DNA of 64,000 bases from Promethearchaeota archaeon (GTDB lineage: Archaea; Asgardarchaeota; Lokiarchaeia; Sigyniarchaeales; SOKP01). Shown piece after piece: positions 39,250 to 48,116 of this stretch. The stretch is taken from positions 62,001 to 126,000 of the forward strand of contig JAHPZJ010000028.1 of the NCBI GenBank assembly GCA_019058245.1. The letters are read 5' to 3'. A program made the position numbers and the translations under genes. Under the pieces are notes generated by a model. That model did not search any database and was not told the origin of the DNA. It saw only the letters and a list, made by a program, of their open reading frames with translations. Each line of letters begins with the position of its first letter. The first letter of the stretch is position 1.

Positions 39250-40455
39250 TTAATACAAATGCAATCGAAAATCACAGTTGCGACAATGTCCTTCTTTTAG
39301 TTTTTTGAAACATTCTTCATGATAAAGAGTATTACACTGAAGATTTCCGCATTGAACTGCAGATTGACCTTTTTCAAAAATTAAATGACATACAGGACAT
39401 GCGATAAAAAGAGCCTCTTCCCCCAATAAAGCAATATCTTTTACATATTTAGCTGGTATAATATCAGGTTTCTGTGTGGTTTCTTCTTTCAATCCTCTGG
39501 TAAGGACTTGTAATTTTTGAATTTGAGTAACTTCCATTGGTATTTTTAAAAGATAAAAGCAATGTGGACATCTTGCAGTGCCAGATTTCTTTACTTGATG
39601 ATTTTTTTGAGAATCTGCCCATGCGGCTAAACAATGTATATGAAAAGGTGTGGTACAATTTGGGCAATATCTTCCAGTTACATAGAAAGACCCTTTTGTA
39701 TACGGATTTTGATCAGAGAAGCAAATAGAGCATTTTTTAAAATCAACTTCTCCTCTAATTTGTTTTGCTCGTTGTTCTTGATCTTTTGTTAAATCTTGAA
39801 CTCTTAGTAGATCAGCTGCAATCTTTCTAAGAAAAGCAGGATTTTCTATAAGAGTTTCTTTTCTTGATCCATATGTTTTATAGTTATCATCAGCAATTTC
39901 TTTAGCGGAATTAATCAATGATTCAAGATCATTATTGTAAAAATTTCGACCACCTGTAATATCACTTATTTTCTTAAGTATATTTTGTTTTCTTGTATTT
40001 CCTAAACTTAAAGTGTCTATTCGAATATTTAGTCCTTGGGCTAAACGTGCCATTTTGATTGGATCTACAGCAGTTTTCATAGAATTTCCATCAGAAATCA
40101 AAATTATTCGAGGTGTTTTGGCTCCAATTTTACGTAACTCTCCAATTAAAGTTTTTATCGATAAAGCTAATGCATCCCCTATAGCGGAGTAACCACCACA
40201 TTTTAGAGAATCCAAAGCTTCAATGAGATTATGTTCAAAACTTGAAGTGCTAAAGTCCACGACTTTTGTAGCAATATTCGCGTATTTTATTAATGCAAAT
40301 GCACTTAAATTATCTATATTGAATCGTTCTTTAATCAATATCTTACTTGCAGAAATACAACAAGCTAATCTGTTTGGAGAAAAATCTTTTCTAAACATTG
40401 ATCTAGAAGTATCTATGCAAATAACTAGATTTTCAGGAATTCGATTCTCAGACAT
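39250..40455 (-). CDS. vWA-domain protein with two C-terminal RING-like zinc fingers
   Basis: LVICIDTSRSMFRKDF (MIDAS DxSxS), IILISDGNSM; CSICF...CPNCTTPFHIHCLAAW...CPHC and CPVC...CGNLQCNTLYHEECFKKLKEGHCRNC. Confidence 0.82.
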   Translation of the reverse strand: MSENRIPENLVICIDTSRSMFRKDFSPNRLACCISASKILIKERFNIDNLSAFALIKYANIATKVVDFSTSSFEHNLIEALDSLKCGGYSAIGDALALSIKTLIGELRKIGAKTPRIILISDGNSMKTAVDPIKMARLAQGLNIRIDTLSLGNTRKQNILKKISDITGGRNFYNNDLESLINSAKEIADDNYKTYGSRKETLIENPAFLRKIAADLLRVQDLTKDQEQRAKQIRGEVDFKKCSICFSDQNPYTKGSFYVTGRYCPNCTTPFHIHCLAAWADSQKNHQVKKSGTARCPHCFYLLKIPMEVTQIQKLQVLTRGLKEETTQKPDIIPAKYVKDIALLGEEALFIACPVCHLIFEKGQSAVQCGNLQCNTLYHEECFKKLKEGHCRNCDFRLHLY

Positions 40456-40683
40456 TTTGCCGATAATATAACTAATTCAAGCTTTTATTATTCTAAATAT
40501 AGAAAATAGCTTTATTGATTAATTGATTTTTTATACTTTTATTAATTACTAATTAATTAATACTGCTTCAATTAGATAAAGTTTTTTTTTACAAATATTA
40601 ATATATATTTAATAATACCTTTTTTTACTAGTAAAGATAAAAATATTATCTAAAAGAAAAATAATAATTTAATTTGATGTCTA

Positions 40684-41892
40684 ATGTCTGAAAATAGCAG
40701 TAAGAGTGTAGCTCTTAAAGATTTCTTTAAAAGAAATGTTCTTATTAATCAAATTGAAGAAGTTCTAAGATTTAAACCAGATACGTTAATAGGCGTTGAT
40801 AAAATCAGTTCTGAAAATTTGTCTAATGAAAGTATAAATACTATTGAAGAACTTGCTAATTTATCTGTAGCAAATCTTCCTGAAATAAAAGAAATACTAC
40901 CAAGCATGTTAATGAAATGGGTAAAAATCGCTCAGCTGATACAGAAAACTATAAAGGAACAACTACGGCGTCATAAAAAATTATTAATGATAGGGCTAGA
41001 TAATGGAGGAAAAACTTCTATCCTCGCAGTAGTTCAAGATAAATTCTCGATTATTAAATCTCTTTTACCTACAAGGGGCGTAAAAAGAGAGAAATTAGAT
41101 TTTTTTGGATATCCAATAATAAGTTGGGATTTAGGCGGTCAAGTACAATATAGAGAGAAGCTTTACTTTAATAGACCAGAATTATTTTTCACTGAAGCGG
41201 ATATTATGTTATATGTGGTAGATAGCCAAGATCCTGATAGAATTCCTGAAGCCGCCAATTATTTTCGAGAAGTATTAAAAGTATTACAAGAATTACATGA
41301 ATTACCTTCTGTTATGATTGTTTTAAGCAAAAGTGATCAAGATATACGAAAAGCACTTCAATGGCAACAAAATGTCACAAGCATAAAAAACAAATTTAAC
41401 AGTATTGCTAAGGAATTTGAAGGTTTCTCGGTTGATTATTGTGATACTACTATTTTTCAGAGAGAGACAATAATGCATATGTTCAGTGAGGCGTTAAAGA
41501 AGGTATCTGATACTTCTGAAATAATCGAACATATACTCGAAGAGTTTACACATCAAGTAGAAGCAAAAGCTTCAAGTCTTGTATCAATGGATGGCTTAAT
41601 TTTTGGAAGCTATACTGGATCAGATACAGATGAAATGCTAGTAAATAATACGGCATTATTGCTTCAAACGCTTTCGAACTTCTACAATTCAATTGGCTTA
41701 ATAAGGGAAAAAACGATAAAATTGGAACTACCTCTTAATGGATTTACTATTTGCGGAGAAAAATTATTCGAATATTCCGAATTGCAGATACCTGTATTTT
41801 TGTGGATGCTTTCAGAAAACCCAGAATTATTGGATGGAAGACTTGATTATTTTAGAGAACAATTACTTCCGTTGATTAATCTTTTTCTTTAA
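40684..41892 (+). CDS. Arf-like small GTPase with N-terminal HhH-like and C-terminal roadblock/MglB-like domains
   Basis: G1 GLDNGGKTS, G3 WDLGGQVQYR, degenerate G4 SKSD; C-terminal ASSLVSMDGLIFGSYTG...FTICGEKLFEYSELQIPVFLW. Confidence 0.8.
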   Translation: MSENSSKSVALKDFFKRNVLINQIEEVLRFKPDTLIGVDKISSENLSNESINTIEELANLSVANLPEIKEILPSMLMKWVKIAQLIQKTIKEQLRRHKKLLMIGLDNGGKTSILAVVQDKFSIIKSLLPTRGVKREKLDFFGYPIISWDLGGQVQYREKLYFNRPELFFTEADIMLYVVDSQDPDRIPEAANYFREVLKVLQELHELPSVMIVLSKSDQDIRKALQWQQNVTSIKNKFNSIAKEFEGFSVDYCDTTIFQRETIMHMFSEALKKVSDTSEIIEHILEEFTHQVEAKASSLVSMDGLIFGSYTGSDTDEMLVNNTALLLQTLSNFYNSIGLIREKTIKLELPLNGFTICGEKLFEYSELQIPVFLWMLSENPELLDGRLDYFREQLLPLINLFL

Positions 41893-41916
41893 ATATCTTT
41901 ATAAAATTCAAAATAT

Positions 41917-42147
41917 TTACTCTAATTCTAATTCCTTATTTGCTAAAATTAAAAACTCATTACATTTATCTAACATTTTAATTGCATTATCTAAGTTTTC
42001 GACTACTGATTCTAAACCTTTTTCTTGAGCAACATTTCTCCATTTTATGAAATTTTCCTTATGTGAATCATTATGATCTGCCCAATGTTTACATAGTTTT
42101 GATAATTTTAAAATATCCTTATCTTGTTTATCCAAAATATTGTTCAT
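41917..42147 (-). CDS. Small helical hypothetical protein
   Basis: 76-aa ORF, LCKHWADHNDSHKENFIKWRNVAQEKGLESVVENLDNAIKMLDKC. Confidence 0.6.
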   Translation of the reverse strand: MNNILDKQDKDILKLSKLCKHWADHNDSHKENFIKWRNVAQEKGLESVVENLDNAIKMLDKCNEFLILANKELELE

Positions 42148-42277
42148 CTCTTATTATTATCCAGTATTATGATGAAAAGATTCTTTATACATTAAGTTTT
42201 AGGTTTTCTATTTGAATACATTTATATAATTATAGACTATTGGTAAATTATTTTTAATAAATTAGAATTGGAATAAT

Positions 42278-42667
42278 ATGCAAGAAATTAAAGATTTTGA
42301 TACTGAAGCAAAAAAACGTATGAAATGGATTACCTACAAAGAAAATGAAATTCTTCTTGATGATTATACAAATATTTATCCTGAACAATTTGCACCCCTC
42401 ATCAAAAGGATTACTGATCTTACATTTCAATCAGGAAAGAAAGATATTTTATTAATAGTTGATGTAACAGGAGCATATGCTAATAAAGAAGCTGTTGATG
42501 CATTTGTTGAAGCAAGTAAGAAATCAAAACCACTCTTAAAAAAAACTGCTGTTGTTGGAATAACGGGTGTAAAAAAAATATTTCTAAATATTGTTAATAA
42601 ATTCTCAGGAGTAAATGCTAAAGCAGTAGCCTCAATGGAAGATGCTAAAGAATGGTTATTAAAATAG
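42278..42667 (+). CDS. STAS/SpoIIAA-like small protein
   Basis: DILLIVDVTGAYANKEAVDAFVEASKKSKPLLKKTAVVGITGVKKIFLNIVNKFSG. Confidence 0.6.
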   Translation: MQEIKDFDTEAKKRMKWITYKENEILLDDYTNIYPEQFAPLIKRITDLTFQSGKKDILLIVDVTGAYANKEAVDAFVEASKKSKPLLKKTAVVGITGVKKIFLNIVNKFSGVNAKAVASMEDAKEWLLK

Positions 42668-42778
42668 TTAATTAAAAATAATTCTAATCTAATTTAATAA
42701 ATGTTAATATAATCAAGTAGACTTACTATTTTATAGACTAAAACAAAAAAAAATAGAAAAAAAGTAAGAAAAATTATT

Positions 42779-44914
42779 TTAGGTTCTACAAAGTCTTTTT
42801 AAAAGAGTTGGATCTATTATCTCTTTTGGTTTCCATCCCTTCTCTTTTAGATATGCCATTATCTCATCTTTCATATTAATAGGAATATCCGCTTCCAGAC
42901 GGACAAATTTCTCTAAATCATTAGGAAATTCAACACCCTTATATTTTCTCTCTAAATCGATCCAATGAGATAATTTTATCATTCGTCCTTTAGAATTATC
43001 TGCAGGTCTTAAAGCTAATTTGGCGACTAAACAGATAGCTTGTTCTATACTTTCCGCGGTTGTTAATAGATGTTCAGGTCCAGGTCCCACTAGATGATCG
43101 GCTGTTCCATCTCGAGCATTGAATACTTTCCAAACATCTTCATCATCGGAGCGTCCAATATACATTCTTCTATATTCCGCGGCATGAGGGCCACAAACAG
43201 CTGGTACACCTAAACCATTTGCCATACTTGCAATACTTGCAGCTTTTTGAGACATAGCACCCCATGCAACACCAACTGCTCCAACTCTGTTTAAAACATA
43301 GTCAGCTATTTCTTCAAAATTACCACGTAATGGTCTTCGGGCGAAGATATTAGCAACTTTAATTGCAGCTCCAGTAATATGAGGATTACTTACGCAACTT
43401 CCTACATTTACTAAACCGCCTCTATCAAAATCACCCGGAAATCTATCATATAATGTTTTTCCATCTTCATCCTTTACAAGGCCAATATCCATTGCTCCAC
43501 AGCCTGAAACTACAACTATATAATTTCTTGTTAGAAATTCTTCAGCCATTTTATATAGTTCTTGAATTTCATGAGCATAACTCGCACATCCAATTATTGC
43601 AACAATTCCAGGGATTTCTCCTAAGACAATAGGGGCACCTACATTCCTAATTTCGGTGTCCATAATAGGTCCACGCCCTACTCTACAGTTGAATTTCTCA
43701 TTTCTAATCTGTTCTCTAGCGGCATATTGTAATAAAGTTAAAGGAGATACACCTTTCATACAGTCTCCTTCACATCGTCCACATCCCAAACACTCATCGA
43801 ATGCTCCTGCTAATACTGAGAAATCCCCATCTTTAGCTAATTTTACTCCTTCCACAAGTGGTAAATCATTTGGACAATTTCTTTGACAATTTCCACAGCC
43901 ATTACAATTCATCGCCATATCAATGCAACCTTGTTCATCAGGAACTCCACTTTTTGCTTTTCTAATTGGTTTGACTTTTATTGCAGTTTCAGCTGCTACT
44001 GCACCAGCTTTTATTGGATCTAAAATAAGGACACCGGGTTCCTTTCCACTTACTAAATCATCAACAATTTCATTGATAGGATCAGTGGTTCTATCAGGTA
44101 AACCGCTCATATTCTTTTCATTTGTAGCAATAAATGGAGCTCCAATCAACTGGGCTTGCTCAAATGATCTTAGATTTACACATTGTTCATCAACCATTAC
44201 TACATCTGGAAATCCCGATCGAATCACATGAAGCTGTCTTGACATTGATCCCACAATCTTAGCACCATCATAGTATCTCGTTAAATCATGGGCAGTACAA
44301 CAAATTGCTCCAACATCTACCTTTTCATCTATACCTTTTTCTCTTATATAATCAACTAATTCGACTCCAGGGGCAACGTTATGTCCAATCATCAAAATAA
44401 CTGCCTTACTCGTATCTAATGTTCCCATACCAAGTTCTACAATAGGAACATTAGGATCTCCCATAGGAAATCCGTACGCGGCAATTTGAACAGCATCAGA
44501 AATTTCCATACCTACAGAATCTGCTAATCCTGCTAAAAAGCTTTTTGATTCATAATCTAAATAAGAACTCTCTTGTCCTGTATGTCCCGCCGCTAATAAG
44601 TGTGTTATTGTAAAATGCACCCACTCCATAGCGGTTTCTAAATCTTCTAGGGTTTCAGGTTTCATACCGACAACTAATCTTGTGTGAGGCATCTCAACGG
44701 CTATATTATTCCCAAAATTAATTGGTACATTGCCATACTTTTCTTTTAACCAATGTAATAGATGATCTCCGTGGGCAGAATGGCACGCAGCGCCTATACA
44801 GCAGGCAATCTCTACTATCCGACTCTGTTGTGTCTCCATATTGATCCCGCATGCACCTGTTCGCCCCTTGGAAAGATTACATTTCCCATATGTGCATAAA
44901 CAGCACATATCACA
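42779..44914 (-). CDS. cdhA: Archaeal CODH/acetyl-CoA synthase alpha subunit (CdhA), main body
   Basis: CDMCCLCTYGKCNLSKGRTGACGIN, CNGCGNCQRNCP, CLGCGRCEGDC, GHNVAPGVELVDYI, VVSGCGAMDIGL; ~710 codons without stops. Confidence 0.92.
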   Translation of the reverse strand, partial: CDMCCLCTYGKCNLSKGRTGACGINMETQQSRIVEIACCIGAACHSAHGDHLLHWLKEKYGNVPINFGNNIAVEMPHTRLVVGMKPETLEDLETAMEWVHFTITHLLAAGHTGQESSYLDYESKSFLAGLADSVGMEISDAVQIAAYGFPMGDPNVPIVELGMGTLDTSKAVILMIGHNVAPGVELVDYIREKGIDEKVDVGAICCTAHDLTRYYDGAKIVGSMSRQLHVIRSGFPDVVMVDEQCVNLRSFEQAQLIGAPFIATNEKNMSGLPDRTTDPINEIVDDLVSGKEPGVLILDPIKAGAVAAETAIKVKPIRKAKSGVPDEQGCIDMAMNCNGCGNCQRNCPNDLPLVEGVKLAKDGDFSVLAGAFDECLGCGRCEGDCMKGVSPLTLLQYAAREQIRNEKFNCRVGRGPIMDTEIRNVGAPIVLGEIPGIVAIIGCASYAHEIQELYKMAEEFLTRNYIVVVSGCGAMDIGLVKDEDGKTLYDRFPGDFDRGGLVNVGSCVSNPHITGAAIKVANIFARRPLRGNFEEIADYVLNRVGAVGVAWGAMSQKAASIASMANGLGVPAVCGPHAAEYRRMYIGRSDDEDVWKVFNARDGTADHLVGPGPEHLLTTAESIEQAICLVAKLALRPADNSKGRMIKLSHWIDLERKYKGVEFPNDLEKFVRLEADIPINMKDEIMAYLKEKGWKPKEIIDPTLLKRLCRT

Positions 44915-44948
44915 TTTGTCGTATATGCACAGATCAATTGTGCATATA
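44915..44948 (-). other. 34-nt insertion in cdhA: 27-nt hairpin plus 7-nt tail
   Basis: Between FYMPI and CDMCC. Transcript sense TATATGCACA-ATTGATC-TGTGCATATA-CGACAAA; perfect 10-bp stem; shifts frame. Confidence 0.7.
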
Positions 44949-45026
44949 TATCGGCATGTAAAAAGGTTTGTATCTTTCCATCATTTTGAAAAACCAATTG
45001 CGTAGGGTTGGAATATGGGGCATAGG
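44949..45026 (-). CDS. cdhA: Internal cdhA segment in a different frame (PMPHIPTLRNWFFKMMERYKPFYMPI)
   Basis: Matches the conserved CdhA N-terminal stretch (MGPxPMP...LRNWD.K.MERYKPFYMP); frame offset from both flanks. Confidence 0.75.
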
Positions 45027-45027
45027 A

Positions 45028-45059
45028 TTTTACCCTTGAGAAGTCATGCTTCAATCAAG
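45028..45059 (-). other. ~32-nt insertion in cdhA: 25-nt hairpin plus 7-nt tail (boundaries ±2 nt)
   Basis: Transcript sense CTTGATTGAAG-CATGA-CTTCTCAAG-GGTAAAA; contains TGA and TAA in the two relevant frames. Confidence 0.65.
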
Positions 45060-45190
45060 TGAGGTCCCATAGGCTCCCATTCCGTCTCATCTCCGAAAGA
45101 AACTTTACCAGTAGTAAGTTCGAATCCTTTAATCGTTCCGAGAGGACCTTTATATTCATCTATTTTAACTTTAGCTCCTCTTTTTTCCAT
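45060..45190 (-). CDS. cdhA: CdhA N-terminal segment
   Basis: MEKRGAKVKIDEYKGPLGTIKGFELTTGKVSFGDETEWEPMGP, then LIEA* if read straight through; same frame as 42779-44914. Confidence 0.75.
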
Positions 45191-45423
45191 ATATTTTCAC
45201 TCAATTTTATTATTTTAATTTTGATTTCCTTTTTTAATTTTTTATAATTTAAAATAATTTTATTATTATTTGTTATAAATTATCCAATAAAATAAAAGCT
45301 ATTGATTAAGTTTTAAAATCGATATAATAAACTTGTTTATGGATAATTAGTGTGAAATTTCAAACTAAGGTTAAAAATGTCGCTTTTAATTTTAAAAAAA
45401 CAAGGATGAAAAATAAGTTAAAT

Positions 45424-46422
45424 TTAAGAAGAGAGTAAATTAAAAATCTCAGGAATTATATTATCAATATTGAAATTAGTTTTAACAGATGTAAATAAAA
45501 AATTCCACTTTCTGTTTTTTATTTTATTAAAATTGTAGAAATTAAAAAGTTCTTCTTTTAATAGTGTAAGTTGTTCATTATTACCTTTATCTGAATACTT
45601 AACTAAATCAGTTTTATTTCCTATAATAAGTAAGGGTGTTCCATTTAATTCATCCTTGTTCAATACATTCCAAAACTCTTTTCTTGATTCTTCAAACCTT
45701 CTTTGATTAGCTACATCAATCATATAGACGATAATGTTGGAATCTTGAAGTCCTTTTAACCATTTTGATCTAAATGATTTTTGTCCAGGCATATCCCATA
45801 CCGCAAGTAAGCCTTTTTCTTTTACAGGAATATATTCAATGTTGAATTTTCTCGTTGGAACAAAAAAATTATCATTAAATTCACCAGTTTTCAAACGTCT
45901 TACTAAACTGGATTTTCCCACTTCATCAATTCCAAAAAGAAAGATTTTGAAAAATGTTTCAGTCTGATAATAATATTCAATATCAAGAGGTTTCTCGATT
46001 ACTTCGTCACCAAACCTTCTAATATCAATGAACATAGAAATTAGTAAATTTTCAACTTCAATTTCATCATTAAAGGAGTACCCATTATTATCACTCAAAA
46101 TTTCAGTCAGCAATTCCTCTGTTATTTCTTTATAGTCATAAGGATTATCTTCATTGTCAAAAATTAACCCAATTATAATGTTTCCATTAATACAAGAAGA
46201 ATAAATATTCATTTCATTAGTAAATTGAGCAATTGGTTCAGCAATTTTGAATTGATTTATATTCGTTTTTTGGCTGCCTTCTTCCTTTTCATGATTTTTT
46301 ATAATCTCATTTATCAGTAATTTATCATTAATACTGATAATTTCATTTGGGTAACTATAAATATTTAGATCCTCTAAATCCTGAATTTCGTTTCCTTTAA
46401 ATAAAAATATATTAAGTAGCAA
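45424..46422 (-). CDS. Ras/Arf-superfamily GTPase with N-terminal longin/roadblock-like domain
   Basis: G1 GIDEVGKSSL, G3 WDMPGQKSFR, G4 NKTD, G5 TSVKT; ~150-aa alpha/beta N-terminal extension. Confidence 0.82.
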   Translation of the reverse strand: MLLNIFLFKGNEIQDLEDLNIYSYPNEIISINDKLLINEIIKNHEKEEGSQKTNINQFKIAEPIAQFTNEMNIYSSCINGNIIIGLIFDNEDNPYDYKEITEELLTEILSDNNGYSFNDEIEVENLLISMFIDIRRFGDEVIEKPLDIEYYYQTETFFKIFLFGIDEVGKSSLVRRLKTGEFNDNFFVPTRKFNIEYIPVKEKGLLAVWDMPGQKSFRSKWLKGLQDSNIIVYMIDVANQRRFEESRKEFWNVLNKDELNGTPLLIIGNKTDLVKYSDKGNNEQLTLLKEELFNFYNFNKIKNRKWNFLFTSVKTNFNIDNIIPEIFNLLSS

Positions 46423-46594
46423 TTATACATCTAATTAGCTTAATTGATATATGTTTGAAAATAAAATTAACTTAAAAAAAGTTTGTAATCTTGCTGATAT
46501 CTTTTACTTTTAAAGTCTTTGGATTAAAATGTAAAAGACTTACCCCTCTTTGGCATTTATAAGGGATATTAATAAGCAAAATGTTGAGAAAATA

Positions 46595-47998
46595 TTATTC
46601 TTCTTCTTTTGATTCTTCAATAAAGTTATCAATACCTTCTTCAGAAGTATCTTCTTTAGGTTCTTCAGTATCCTCTTCTTTGGATTCTTCAATAGATTCT
46701 TGTTCCATTTTTTCACCTACGGGAGTGTCGCATACAGGACAACGACTCCATCCAGGTCTTAAACTATAACCACATTTAAGGCATTCCTTCATAGTCTCAT
46801 CTAGTTTCCATTCTGGTATATCCAGCCCACCTTGTCTTTTGCGGGCTAAATCTTGTAATTCATCCTCTGTCCAAACCTCCATTCCTTCAGGTAATCCTGT
46901 TCCCCGTTCAGAAGCAAATTTGGTCAATTCTTCTTCTGTCCATGCAGGCATATCAGGTTGTGAAGCCATTCGTTTTTGAGCTTCTTGAGCTAATTCTTCT
47001 GCAGTCCAAGTTTTTAATTCTTGACTTCCTGGAGTTCTAACACCACCAGTTTGTTGAGGTGCTACTTGAGTAGGAGCACTCGATTGTTGAGAGGGCACAT
47101 TACAACATTCTGCAGAAAATCTTAAAAGAGCTTCAAAACACCTTGAATATTTATTAGGTTCTTTTCCTTCATCGGTAACTAAAACTAGGGTGGTTTTATC
47201 AGCATTTTGAGGAATTGCTATACTATATAATGCAATATCTGAAGATATTCGTTCTGATTCGATACCCGAGCTGACTCGCTCTAAAGAATTCATTAATTCA
47301 TTATTATTCATTAGGAAATCACAAATTGGATCACCATGTCTTTGATAACCTTCATGATATTTTGCAAGATGATTTTTGTTTAGTGTAGAATCAAATGAAT
47401 CAATTATAGCCTTGATATAGGAATAATTTTGAGATTTTGGTTCCTTCTGAGTTTCATCCAGTTTAAAATCTCCTAAATCAATAGTTTCCATTATTGGAGC
47501 AAATAAAGGTTTTTCATTCTTCATTTTCCCAAAAACTATCGGACGTGAAAGAACACACTTTACTTCACCATAATAAGCAATAGCATTATCCAACAACTCT
47601 AATTTTCCATCAAAAACGATACGAGGGACTGTTCGAAATAATACATCCACCCATGGCATTTCTTTTATAGGAATTATTGCTACACATGTTTTTTCAATTA
47701 ACTCTCGTAGTTTTTTAGTATAATTTTTCAATTCCTTCTTGATATCTTCGAATTCTTCATTTTTTAATATATCATCAACCTTTTCTTCAAGTTCTTTAAA
47801 TTTTTCCTCATTTTTTTTTACATTTCCACCAAATGCTTTGAGTTCTCCTATGATATTATCTTTCATAATTATTGTCGCATTTTCGATTACTTTTTTCTGA
47901 AACTCCACGAGTTCTTGTTCTTCACTAGAAACTAAGTACTCCAAGGGATCAAATTCTAATTTGTTCAAGAAAATATTAAAAAGCTTTTGTTCTGACAT
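46595..47998 (-). CDS. Hypothetical protein with triple WTxEEL repeat and zinc ribbon
   Basis: Start set to MSEQKLFN; KTWTAEELAQEAQKR / PAWTEEELTKFASER / EVWTEDELQDLARKR, then CLKCGYSLRPGWSRCPVC and an acidic tail. Confidence 0.72.
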   Translation of the reverse strand: MSEQKLFNIFLNKLEFDPLEYLVSSEEQELVEFQKKVIENATIIMKDNIIGELKAFGGNVKKNEEKFKELEEKVDDILKNEEFEDIKKELKNYTKKLRELIEKTCVAIIPIKEMPWVDVLFRTVPRIVFDGKLELLDNAIAYYGEVKCVLSRPIVFGKMKNEKPLFAPIMETIDLGDFKLDETQKEPKSQNYSYIKAIIDSFDSTLNKNHLAKYHEGYQRHGDPICDFLMNNNELMNSLERVSSGIESERISSDIALYSIAIPQNADKTTLVLVTDEGKEPNKYSRCFEALLRFSAECCNVPSQQSSAPTQVAPQQTGGVRTPGSQELKTWTAEELAQEAQKRMASQPDMPAWTEEELTKFASERGTGLPEGMEVWTEDELQDLARKRQGGLDIPEWKLDETMKECLKCGYSLRPGWSRCPVCDTPVGEKMEQESIEESKEEDTEEPKEDTSEEGIDNFIEESKEEE

Positions 47999-48116
47999 TT
48001 CCTTTATTTTTTCTCCTAAATTATTTTGAATGAATAATAGATATTTGTAATTATAACAACCGATTGGATATAAAAATTTATTTGAATTAAGCATAAAATA
48101 TTTTCTTGAAGATATT

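Noticed and set aside
43656-44231. Plus-strand ORFs antisense to cdhA
   Set aside because: Typical shadow ORFs opposite a conserved coding sequence.
44815-45054. 79-aa minus-strand ORF overlapping cdhA start
   Set aside because: Out-of-frame reading of the disrupted cdhA N-terminus; not an independent gene.
44915-45059. Canonical archaeal bulge-helix-bulge (BHB) intron structure at the cdhA insertions
   Set aside because: I tried to pair exon-exon and intron-exon strands by hand. Hairpins form, but no proper 3-nt bulge/4-bp helix/3-nt bulge was found at either junction, so I do not claim tRNA-type introns.
45118-45127. GTTCGAATCC resembling a tRNA T-arm
   Set aside because: It lies inside the conserved cdhA N-terminal coding sequence and no cloverleaf surrounds it.
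45059-45247. 62-aa plus-strand ORF
   Set aside because: Antisense of the CdhA N-terminal segment MEKRGAKVKIDEY...; spurious.
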